A stretch of DNA of 64,000 nt, taken from positions 2,914,001-2,978,000 of the forward strand of contig JANTUC010000001.1 in the NCBI GenBank assembly GCA_026873275.1, read 5' to 3'. Shown piece by piece: positions 33,704 to 44,485 of this stretch. The notes under the pieces were generated by a model. That model saw nothing but the letters and a program-made list of their open reading frames with translations. It made no database searches and was not told where the DNA came from. Every line of letters starts with the position of its first letter. Position 1 is the first letter of the stretch. The stretch is from Pseudopithomyces maydicus. Its lineage: Eukaryota; Ascomycota; Dothideomycetes; Pleosporales; Didymosphaeriaceae. A program made the translations under genes and the position numbers.

Positions 33704-35461
33704 ATGGTATCCGAAGCACAGGAGGCCATGCTCAAAGGGAGCAATGGCGCGGAAGCGCCGAACAAGAAGCCCAGATTGCGGGGGCGCGCTTTCTACGAGA
33801 GCATCGGAAGCCCGAAGCTCGTTCTTGCGCCCATGGTTGAGCAGTCAGAATTCGTACGTTGCGCCTCCTCCATTACCCCTTCAATTCATTCGGGAAATCG
33901 CTGACCACATACGGCAGGCCTGGCGCATGCTCTCTCGCTCCTTCCTCCCTTCCTCGCAGCAGTCAAATCTCCTCGCCTATACGCCAATGTTCCACTCCAA
34001 GATGTTTGCTGAACCCAAATACCGCGACTCCCATTTCCAGCCGCTCAAGTCTGCGATACCCTCTCCGCCCGACGCATACCACATATCGCAACTGCCCCCT
34101 CAGAGCGGCATCTCGACGGAAACCCCGTCTTTGATCGCCCGTTGACAGTGCAGTTCTGCTCCAACGATCCAGACGATCTCCTCAATGCGGCGAAACACGT
34201 AGCTCCTTTCTGCGATGCCGTCGATCTGAACCTTGGGTGTCCACAGGGCATCGCGAGGAGAGGCAATTATGGTGCCTTCTTACAAGAGAGCCCGGATTTG
34301 ATCGCGCGTATGATCAAGAAATTGGACGAGGAGCTGGACGTGCCCATCACTGCCAAGTTCAGGATTCTCGAAACAAAAGAAAAGACATTGGAGTACGCGA
34401 AGACTATATTGGAAGCAGGCGCAAGCATTCTCACGGTTCACGGAAGAAGGAGAGAACAAAAAGGACATAACACCGGCCTCGCGGACTGGGACATGATCCG
34501 TTTTCTGAGGGAAAATTTACCAAAAGACACTGTTCTGTTCGCAAACGGCAACATTCTTCAATACGAGGACATCGCCAAATGCCTGGAAGCTACAGGAGCA
34601 GATGGTGTCATGAGTGCCGAGGGAAACCTTTACGACCCAACTATCTTCGCCGAACCACCAGCAGTTGGCGAGGAAGGGCTAGAGTTCTGGCGTGGTCGAG
34701 ACGGCAAGGGCGGTTACAGAGTCGATGCTGTCTTCCGGCGGTATTTGGACATCATTCACAAGTACGCGCTTGGACAGGCTCCACCGTCGCGAAAGCCACT
34801 TTGGCAACCTGGTCATCCCGAGGAGTCAGTTCCATCACCTGAAGAGGAAGAGGAAGGGCCACCAAGAAAAAAACAGAAGCAGAACAAGGAGAAGGGGCAA
34901 CCGAAGAACCCGAATCTCACAGCCATGCAGGCGCATTCGTTCCATCTGCTGAGACCACTAGTCTCGCAACATCACAATGTGCGCGATGCATTGGCCAAGT
35001 GCAGGATGGGTGACATTGATGCTTACGAGAATGTTTTGAGTCTTGTGGAAAAGGCTGTAAAAGAAGGCATACAAACGTATGAGAGCGATCCCAGTCCCGC
35101 TGACTCGGAATCGACATCCTCAGATGCACAGAAAGAGGCAGAACAGCCAGCAGCGGACCCTTATACTTCTTCTCTTGCTACCGTTGCCCGATGCAAGCGT
35201 CCATTCTGGGTGTGCCAGCCATACGTCCGTCCGTTACCTAAAGAAGCCATCGAGAAGGGATCAATGCAGCTCAGTAAAAAGGAAAAAAAACGATTGGAAC
35301 AGGAAGAGGCAGAAGCCAAGGCCGTGGGGCTGCAGCCTGGTGGGAAGGTAGAGAAGGAAGAGCTGAAGAAAGCGAGTGATCAGACAACAGAGGAGAAGGG
35401 ATCCGCAGAAGAGCAGACAGAAGAGGTTGAGGTACCAAAGGAGGGGCTGGTATGTGGTTGA
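33704..35461 (+). CDS. DUS1: tRNA-dihydrouridine(16/17) synthase, one frame break
   Basis: FMN enzyme reducing uridine 16/17 in the tRNA D-loop. Exons 33704-33853 and 33918-35461, 64-nt intron after VEQSEF. The TIM barrel has PKLVLAPMVEQSEF, LLAYTPMFHSKMF, VDLNLGCPQGIARRGNYGAFL (the GCP motif carries the family's conserved cysteine), ILTVHGRRREQKG, and FANGNILQYEDI. Between the YHISQL stretch and HLDGNPVFDRPLTVQF the frame shifts; one base missing from the C5 run at 34095-34099 explains it, and restoring it gives 1695 nt, 564 aa. The C-terminus is long, Lys/Glu-rich, with KKKQKQNKEK and KKEKKRLEQEEAEAKA tracts, as in other fungal Dus1. Met 33704 gives the best start. Confidence 0.9.
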
Positions 35462-38400
35462 TCGCCCTTCCATCTTTTTCACGAAAATATCAACCCCGCC
35501 TCGACAGATCCCAGTAGTTCAATAGTGGCCTGGAGATTAAACTTGATCTATGCTTGAAGAGCTGAGAGGATGACATTTCTATCTGTTCCAGCGATTACAG
35601 TACTTCAAAGTCTTCAACACAGCACGCTTGGAGATCATCGCAGATTGCCAGTCATGACCTTTGGCGTGTTTTAGTAACTGCTTCAACCTGGCAAAGCAGA
35701 CTTCGAACAGTCGGGTCAAGCCAGGTACGCACAAACTTGGTCCGACATAGATTATGATTAGCCATGAGCTCGACATCTATTACCAGGCACTGTTACCTTC
35801 AACAAGCAGTCCATTGTCTGTCTCGCTTCATTCCCAAATACCAGTATAGACTTTGTTGTAATTTTGCCCTCGGATATTCTGATAGATACAAAACGATATA
35901 AACAAAAAAAAATTAGAAAGTTGCTTTGTTGCTCGAACATGAACTATCCCGCCCTTTTGGGCTTTTGCGTAGAACTGTGCCCATGTGCAACGGTTTTAAG
36001 TGTCTATATACTTCACCGGAAATTTCATGCCTTCGAGGGACATGGTACCCTACACGTTAAATGGCTGAATGGAAACTTTGAGCCGGTTCATGAGGCCTGA
36101 TGGTTTTGTGAGATGAAACGTGAAGAAGGTAGCGAGCGTTGTATAATAGATTAGAAGCCTGGGTAGTTGGAACTTGGTCGGTCCTTGTCTATGTCAGTAA
36201 GGTGCTTCGACTATATTTGGTTGTAGCCGCCAGTAGGCCCGCCCATACGACTTGAATCGGATACCTGCCTTCTTGATGATTTTCAATTACCGTCGTTAAA
36301 ACCTGCACAGGTCATGCCGACTCCAGCCAAAGGCTACCTGCCTTCTTTACGTCAGGTGATGATGGAAGGCTTACTCACAACTTCCGTGCTCTCAATAGAA
36401 TAATGAATTTTCCACCCAAGGAGAAGCATTCCAGTGCAGTAGCCTGCTAATAAAATACTCGCCATTGCATTTTGTGCTATATCAAGTTCGTTGCAGCTCG
36501 TAATAAGGGTATTTTCTCTCCTGCAATGGTTTGCTGATGATGCAAGTAATCTCTATAAGGCAAAAGTTCATGTAGATTCAAAAGGTGGGAAATAAAGGAA
36601 AAACTACACTTCTCACTTGTGCAAACTCATCACGACGATATCATGCAGCTTCTGTAGCCCCTTCTTCACCTGGTAGAGTCCTTCATATGTTATGTTATTT
36701 GAGGAAAGCAGCTTATCTAAATCGCCAATTTGAGATCACACCGTTCTCAGAGTATTCTTAGACAACAAAACTACTGATATTATGATATTGACGTGTTGAA
36801 TGTTGGGAATCTCTCCGGATCCGGATAATAGAGGGAGAAAACGAATCTCAACACACTTTCAAGCATTGCATTGCGTAGCCTCGTTCAGACTTGGAAAATC
36901 GGATGGATCCTTTCCACTGCGCTTTTAATGTTTATTTAGCCTACACCCTTCAAGCTACAAACAAAATCCGATGGGGACCTATTCTTTCAGTACGTTGTCT
37001 ACCTCCTTGTTGAGCGCCTATGTATACTAGGGTTACAATTGACCAGTGCGAATACCTGCGCAGCATTGCTTTTACCCGGGTTCATTCTGCATCTCGTGAA
37101 TAATGCGCCCTCAAAGAAATCTATTCCTCAATGCATCGGTCGAAATCCATACATGGATTAATACAGAGTCAGGTACCTGGTTCTCATTGATGGGGCAGTA
37201 TACATCTCTGAAACAGCTACACTCTCTGCGGTGACAACTTAAACAAACAAATCATAGTGGCAGTGTTGGGCAAAGAATTTCCGTGGTTGATCTACTGTAC
37301 CGTAACCTCACCAAAAAACATGTCTACGAGGGGTTTTCTTTGGAAGTCGATATATGGTTCAGCTTGTATCTATATAGCAAACATCGGCGCCAATTTTTTA
37401 AAGGGTAACATGAAAACGTTGAAGGCCAATTGAGAAGGGGAAAGGAGGAGAAATAACTCCGAATGGCCCAAAAGAGAGCTGCGTGGATGGGTTCCAAATG
37501 GCGAACTTTTCACCACATGGGCCTATCAAACTCACCGGACCATTCATTTGATAATCCGTACCCAACATGTTTTCGAAAATCTTCTCAGCCACTTGATCCG
37601 TGCTTATGGATAATAACAGCATCCCAGCCGCTTTTTCCGTAGAGCCGGAGATCCGCATGCAGGTCGGACGTTGCACCACCAACGTTCGGATGCAGGTCCG
37701 GACGGCGAAGGGGCTGGCTTACCATGGGTTTCGCCCAAATTTCTGTTTCATCGCCAGCCTTTCGTACCAGAGTGAGGTCAAAACAATTACCAAATGCACG
37801 TGGGATGAGCGTGTGAGAATTAACGTGGTAATGCTATCGTGACGTGTAGTGTCCACGTTGTCAGGGCAAAAGATCCGCTTGTGGGGCAATCGCATATGGC
37901 CGCAAGTCTAGAAAAGAAGAGAAGCTCTAGGGCCATTAAGTCCCGCTGTTATCCTCATACTTGCTGCCTGTTCTAGACACCTCGGGTGACCCAATTACCG
38001 CTGTCAGGGCGAGTCTCCTATCATAGTCAACGGAGCCTTTCCTTCCAGCAACTTGGACAAACTTCTTACCGCATGCATTGTACACGCATATATTAGTGGC
38101 CGTTAGCTGTATGCAACCTTAAACAATTCCCCTGACATGGCCAAGATTTGTGGCCTCAAGGGTTGGCCACGCTCGACGAGCCCAAACATCTAGTGTCTAG
38201 CCTGTGACGATTGGGTTTAATTGCTTTCATCATCTTCTCTGATGGACAGGTCTCCGTCGAGTTAAGTATCCTTGAATCGTGCGATAGACTAAATTTTGGA
38301 CTTCGGAGCAAATTCGCGAAGAGCCCCTGTACACGTTTTACTAGCATGTCAATGTCAACGTCACGTCACAAAAACATGTGTTATTGACCTGTCACTACGA

Positions 38401-39784
38401 TAGTATGCTCAAGGCTACCCACCCAATCCCTCACCATGAATTTCCGCACCATGTAGAATTTACAGGAGGCTGGTGCAGCACCCAACCTCTCGCATGCAGG
38501 TATACAGGGTCCCAGCAGCCCGTCCAGCCACATCTTTAACTATCATTGCACATTTAAATGGGATCATGATGTCCTAATCTTTTGTGACCGAAATTTCCTC
38601 TCGAATCTTCATCCGCGCTTGATTTTATTTCTTGAGACATCATGCATCGTGATCGACATCGGGGCTGAATCTTGTACACCCACAGCTAGAATCATGTACG
38701 GCACTACAGGGGTTAACACGCCGACCTCCCAGCGTAGCTTGTGGCTACCACGGTCGGCACTTCGCTTGAAAGAGCATGCTTCTCCCATGTGCGGAAGATA
38801 TGTGCCGAACACATGTCCTGTCACCTCTAGATGCTCTTTTCAGCTGTATGGAATCAGGATCACGTCACAATCGTGATCTGCAGCTGCCAGGGCGTATTCA
38901 ATAGCGCAGACTACTGCGATACCATAACAAATGTGTCAAATGGCTCTTTGCTGTCAAGTGTGCGATTGGCCTTGAGTTATCCGGCTCCCCATCTCAACTC
39001 CGGTTGCGCTAGTGTAGATGATTTGTTCTTCCCTTCAGCTCTGGTAGGCTTAGCCAAATACGGGAACACGACGGGAACACGACACCGCTTGTTGTTCCGA
39101 CTTCACTGCACAGCTCCCGAAAGATCAGCCCCATTCCTTGCAGTGGTGATCAGCTGCACGAGCTTTGGCTGATTCGTCGTATTCTGGGGAGCTATCTCAA
39201 CGGCGTGTCCTCCGTTGCACCACATATACCTGCGTCGTCATGTAAAGTTCTAATGCGCCTCGGAGGAATTATACCATCGTGACCATGATACTAGAAATTT
39301 TAGTGCACTAGTTCCTGACTACTGTTTCTAGTTCAGATCTCTACACTGAAGCTAAGCTACCCTAGCAAAGCAGCTAGCCTCTTCTACATAATGCTGAGGG
39401 ATCTTACACGGGAATCCCCAGCTCACTACCATGCTAGGAATGCTGTAGCGAAACAAAACGCCTCTTGCAGTGTCATCGGTGTATCCACTTTCATGTTAGA
39501 ATGGGTTGCACGCAGAGGCTAAGCGAATCTGACAGCTAACACGGTTGACGCTGTGCCGTGCAGCATGTCTAAATCATTAGCCTTGGGATCACCCTACCGG
39601 TCCTAGAGAGGCAGCATGACTGGTCTATATAGCTCTCCCATTGTCCTCCTTTGCAACCCACTGCGATAATCGTTCTTTCGCCGTCTTCATAGGCCTCTAC
39701 GAGCGCCATTCCTGCTCTCGTTCCAGGGCTTCGAGCGTTCTTGGTACAGCTCGACAATACATTCTTTTCTCAGCTATCTTCACT
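35462..39784. other. 4.3-kb gene-poor region
   Basis: No gene I can support over 4.3 kb, the largest gap in the window. Composition is mixed rather than strongly AT-rich. Fragments that look slightly coding: minus 35900-35579 (KSILVFGNEARQTMDCLLK, then RLKQLLKHAKGHDWQSAMIS in another frame) and minus 37682-37398 (94 codons, unrecognised). A near-duplicate 17-nt motif CATGCAGGTCGGACG / GATGCAGGTCCGGACG occurs at about 37655 and 37688. Bases 36279-36322 resemble 16975-17018. It may hold decayed mobile or gene relics. Confidence 0.45.
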
Positions 39785-41821
39785 ATGGTATTCCCAGGAT
39801 CCAAGGCAGCTTTGCTGTCCTCTTTCTTCGTATTGTTATGTCCTTCCGTATTCTCCTTTACGATTCCTTCACAGGAGATTGTTATGCCAAAGGCATCGTG
39901 GAATCATTCGAAGAGAGGTATTGGCTCCTCTCGCAATGGGCGTCAGTATGATACTGGAGCTTGCCAAAATGGACCCCAGTCCAGATCTTGTTGGGGAGAC
40001 TACAATATTGATACAAATCCGTACCAGTACTGGCCCACAACTGGACATACAGTCAAGGTAGGATCAGCAAACGTTCCACATATCCGACTGGACTGATGTA
40101 TATAATACAGTATAACTTTGAAATAAGCAACATGTCTCTGGCTCCTGACGGATACTGGAAGGATATGTCGGTTGTGAATGGGCAATACCCTGGCCCAGTA
40201 AGCAGAAAAATGACGGGATTTGTATGAAAGTGGTCTGACATCTGACAGACCCTCGAAGCAAACTGGGGAGATGATATTGAAGTTACTGTTACAAATAATC
40301 TCCTGACTAACGGAACTGGTATCCACTGGCATGGCGTAAGACAGCTGGGCTCATTTGAAATGGATGGCACAGCAGGTCTGACAGAGTGCCCAATCCCCCT
40401 GGTGGATCAAGGACGTACAAATTCAAGGCCACACAATACGGAACGTCGTGGTACCACAGCCACTATTCCGCGCAGTACAGCGATGGCTTGCTAGGTCCTA
40501 TCGTAATTCATGGACCTGCTACACAGAACTACGACATTGATCTCGGGGCCCTTCCAATCTCCGACTGGTTTCACGCTCCAGCGTCAGTTTCTCATGCATG
40601 TCCTTGATCACGCTTTTGACTAACTTTCCATCAGATTCACTGTAGATGCACAGCAACTTCATGCAAGGGGACCGCCAACTGGAGATAACTATCTTATTAA
40701 TGGATCGATGACTTCGTTTGCGGGTGGTCAGTACGCTGTTACAACGCTTACGAAGGGAAAGACGCACCTCCTTCGGTTCCTCAATGCTGGTATCAACAAC
40801 TGGGTGAATGTGGCCCTAGACGGACACCCTTTCACTGTAATCGCAGCCGATTTTGTTCCGATCGTACCATACACTACCAACTCCCTTACAATAGCGGTTG
40901 GTAAGTACAGTTCTCACTTTCTCCAATCTCGAGCCCATCGAGTACTTTACTCAGCGAAACCCCCGCTAAATAAATTCAGGGCAACGTTACGATGTGATTA
41001 TCAACGCCAATCAGACCTCAGGAAACTACTGGTTGCGCGTTGGCCCCGGCGGCGGTGGCTGCGATGGACCGAATGCTAACGCGGCAAATATCCGAAGCAT
41101 TTTCCGCTACAGTGACGCACCGGAAGGGAACCCCAACTCCACTGCAACCGCCCCCTTGTCAACAGGTTGTAATGATGAAACGAACGTCGTACCATGGCAC
41201 AAAGCCCAGGTGCCTCAGTCTACGCCCCAGGAAATGGAAGTATCGTTCAGCACCACTTCTGTTACAGGAGAGAACCTCGTGCAGTGGCTCATCGACGACT
41301 CGCCCATGCGCATGGACTACAGCCGCCCTTCGATTCAGCACATCTTCGACTCAAATGAGACGTACGAGTCCTGGGAGAATGTCTATGAAATTGGAACCGC
41401 GAACTCGTGGCAATACTGGGTGATACAGCAGGACCCCGCAAATATCGCTGCTGTACCGCACCCCATCCATCTTCACGGTCACGACTTCTACGTCCTAGAC
41501 TCCCAGGCGGGTGCTACTTGGACTGGTGATACCTCCAGGCTCAAGATGGACAACCCCACCCGTCGCGACACAGCTACGCTACCTTACAAAGGCTACCTCG
41601 TGCTTGCCTTTGAGTCAGACAATCCTGGTGTATGGCTCATGCACTGCCACATTCCATTCCATCTCACGCAAGGCTTTGGTGTCCAGTTTGCAGAAAGAAA
41701 AAGCGATATCAAGCAGAGTATGGGCAGCTTCGGGAGGGTGAAGGAAGAGTGCGATAACTGGGCGGCGTGGCGGGAAAAGGCCTATCCTGACGGCTTCTCT
41801 GAGGGAGATGTCAGTCTTTAG
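39785..41821 (+). CDS. laccase-type multicopper oxidase, one frame break
   Basis: Secreted blue copper oxidase of phenols (pigment, lignin-like or detoxifying chemistry). Exons 39785-40057, 40111-40197, 40249-40582, 40635-40900, 40980-41821; introns 51-79 nt. Signal peptide SKAALLSSFFVLLCPSVFS. All four copper motifs are present: HWHG, WYHSHYSAQ, HPIHLHGHDFYVL and HCHIPFHLTQGFGVQF, so T1, T2 and T3 sites are complete. In exon 3, GLTECPI and PPGGSRTYKFK are in different frames; one base is missing from the C5 run at 40395-40399. With it the frame is 1803 nt, 600 aa, normal for ascomycete laccases. The gene stands alone beside the gene-poor stretch; no biosynthetic partners are adjacent. Confidence 0.9.
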
Positions 41822-42756
41822 ATTGAGACAAGGGACGCACGGTATCACTGACGTAATGACATTGACGGCCTCTTTCCTTTGAAAATTACCCGGCTTGGAT
41901 TGTTGTTAGTAGAGGTATCTATTGTGGCATAGCTCTTCTTGTATATAATATACTTACCGTGGGGCATTTAGCTCTATGGAGTAGATGCACTGCTGGTACT
42001 TTAGTCCATGTTACTATGATATTATTAATCAGAATGTTCATCGAAAGTTTCCAAGAAACAAGTTTTCTTTACTAGACACTGGGGATGGAAATATATGATA
42101 TATCGGAGTGTCTCCAGGGACGCTGCAACTCGTGTAATCCCTGTAAAATATAGCAGCGCAAGCTTGGAATGGTCTATGATTCATGTCAAGGTGGACTTAC
42201 AATAAGAACCCCATCTCACATCTGTATTTGACAATTGTATGCATTGTTCAACTCGTGTTAGGTTTCCATGTAGCTTCACAGCCCAAAAGCAAAATAATAA
42301 GACCAAGAGTGAGAAAAAGTAAACTTTTAAATTGTCGTTATGTAGCTGCACCCTCGGAATCGCCTATCAATCCATCCTACCTGTGCCTTAGCACCGACAT
42401 GCATCCAATTTCTCGTTCTATAATGGAGGCTGGAGAACTAGAAAAAAGGTGAAAAAGAGGCCGTCTCGTCATAGATGCACCGATCGTGTAATGGGGTATA
42501 AGGGATGCCTCTGCAGCCGTGAAAGCGGCAGAAAGATCGATAAAGGGGAAAAAAAGAAGACAAAGGAAAAGAAGGTCCGCCGTGCACCACTTCATGCATT
42601 CCTGATCCAGGGCTTTATTCCCGGCCAGCAAACTGTATGTGTCATAGCGAATTGCCTATGATCTGATAAGTCAAAGCTCTTCAAAACATGAACGAAAAGT
42701 CAAGAAAAAACAATAGAACAAAACGAAACTAGGTAGTTTCGATGGGGAGGCGAGCA
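41822..42756. other. convergent intergenic region
   Basis: Between the ends of the laccase (+) and GNAT (-) genes. AT-rich 3' flanks, no gene seen. Confidence 0.6.
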
Positions 42757-43662
42757 CTACAACCTGTTGTTGTCGACATTGAGCCTCTTCCACATGCCCA
42801 CGTGCTCGATGCCTTCTTCTATCCAAGTCGGCTCTTTCTCGATCTCAACCTGTCCCTTCTCGTCAATGAGCTCTTCTTTGAACCGGAAATGCTTCTCCCA
42901 GTAGCCCTTCAAATTGGCTTGTGCATGAATCATGACCAAGCCTTGCCACGAGGCGGCATCTTGCATAGCCTCTCCCCGTAGGTTTGCGAGCTCCATGGTG
43001 GTGGGCGAGGGCGGCTGGTATATGACGTGTGGGTTGGTCTTCGCGTAATCCAAGGCGGCGTTGATCAAGAGCCTAGCCAGGCCAAGTTTGCGGTATGGCG
43101 CTAGCACGGCCAGGCGACCGAGCTTGATGTATGGCTCGGAGGGGTGTTTCTTGCGAGATGCAGCTTCGATGCCCTCGCCGGGCGGCGGATCGGCGTCGGG
43201 GTGCTTGTCCACGATCTTCCCCTCTGTCGCAGTTTCGATGTACTTGTTCGGACCGTGAGGCGGGGGGATCAGCCTAACGGTGCCCACAGGTACCCTCGCC
43301 GCCGATGCACTTGCGCGCCTGGTGTCCTCCTCTTTCGTCGTCGACCCCTCTGGACGCATGGTCTTGGGTGGTGAGCTCGAGGTAGATGCCACGGACGCGT
43401 AGACAACCCAGTGCCAGCTCCGCGCGTCGTCCTCGTCGAACTCTGCCTCGAGCGGCACTCCTTGCTCACCGTATACTTCCTCTCGCACCGACATGGCTTC
43501 GAGGAACAACGGGGGCACGGAGGCGGCCTGGTTGCTGTGCGGCTTGGTGTTGTCGTATTCGCTGAGGTCGTTCCGTGGCGGCGAGAGCAAGGAGAGGAAC
43601 TCAGTCCCTCCGTTGCCGCTGCCGTTGGCGGCAATACCGAAGCCCGAGGTGACGGTGGTCAT
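42757..43662 (-). CDS. GNAT-family N-acetyltransferase
   Basis: Single-exon, 301 aa acetyl-CoA-dependent acyltransferase of unknown substrate. The first strands (PLFLEAMSVREEVYGEQGVPLEAEFDEDD) match the receptor part of the fold, and the acetyl-CoA loop is YIKLGRLAVLAPYRKLGLARLLINAAL, a V-x-P-x-x-R-x-x-G-x-A version of the Q/RxxGxG/A motif. A Lys/Pro-rich insertion (about residues 150-175) separates strand 4 from the usual order. The C-terminal QANLKGYWEKHFRFKEE is the typical A-x-x-FYxKxGF element. Three tandem 15-nt repeats lie 85-130 nt upstream. Confidence 0.85.
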   Translation of the reverse strand: MTTVTSGFGIAANGSGNGGTEFLSLLSPPRNDLSEYDNTKPHSNQAASVPPLFLEAMSVREEVYGEQGVPLEAEFDEDDARSWHWVVYASVASTSSSPPKTMRPEGSTTKEEDTRRASASAARVPVGTVRLIPPPHGPNKYIETATEGKIVDKHPDADPPPGEGIEAASRKKHPSEPYIKLGRLAVLAPYRKLGLARLLINAALDYAKTNPHVIYQPPSPTTMELANLRGEAMQDAASWQGLVMIHAQANLKGYWEKHFRFKEELIDEKGQVEIEKEPTWIEEGIEHVGMWKRLNVDNNRL

Positions 43663-44485
43663 TGTCGCGCTCCTGCCTTGTGGGTTGTGTGGTCGAGTTG
43701 TTCGCGCAGCAGGTGGAGGCGGTAGTGAAGTAGGTGGTGGTGGTGAGGTAGGTGACGGTAAGGTAGGTGACGGTAAGGTAAGTGACGGACAGAGTGTTGG
43801 GCAATCTGGCAGGCGCGACTGTTGTCAGGAATTGCGTGATGTCGCTTGCAAACGGCAGGTGCGATACAGTGGTGCCTCCCTCTTTTAGACTCGCTCACCG
43901 TGCTGTACTCGGGTGAGATGAGAGATCAGGTATGGTGATGTGCGAAGATGTCCAGTCGCACAGCCCAACAAATAGCGTGTTTTGACCCTGATAACGGTGC
44001 GATCAGCGAGACGATCACCGACGAGGCCATGTTTTAAGCTGCTGCGTCGGGCTGCGACAGGCTCGTGGCAGGCCTCATGGACCCTCGATGACGTCGATCG
44101 CCAAGCTTTCTCGGAAGCGGCCCTTGCAAACCCTGCAAAACCCGATGGCTCCTATACCCGGCCCAATGGCAGCTGGCGGAGACTACACGGCCACCATGTG
44201 GATACTTATTCTCCGTGGGAGTCATAAGGCCATGTCTCCAAGGTTTGAAACCGTCCATGCCGCCGGCAAGATCCACTGCTTCGTTTGCATCGTAAAATCG
44301 GCGAAGAGTGGCAACTATTCTCCTCATCGAGATCTTGACTTTATCACACTTCATGTTGGGGGCAGTAAGTGTAAGTGGGCACTATGAAGCATGATATTTT
44401 GATCTATCTATCCGAAACACCAAGTGAAGAGAAACAACCACCACGCCAAAAATTCTCTCCATGCGGACAGGTGTATCACACCACC
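43663..44485. other. intergenic: GNAT promoter, Ser-rich gene 3' flank
   Basis: No gene supported. Includes the 15-nt tandem repeat listed separately. Confidence 0.55.
43746..43789. repeat. three tandem copies of a 15-nt unit
   Basis: The unit AGGTAGGTGACGGTA is repeated at 43746, 43761 and, with one change and a shortened end, 43776. It lies upstream of the GNAT gene, where it may be promoter or leader; it also contains GTGACG, reminiscent of bZIP/CREB-like half sites. Confidence 0.7.

Noticed and set aside
40334..40376. Intron at GTAAGACAG in the laccase HWHG region
   Set aside because: The sequence is coding: VRQLGSFEMDG and LTECP continue in frame and match laccases.
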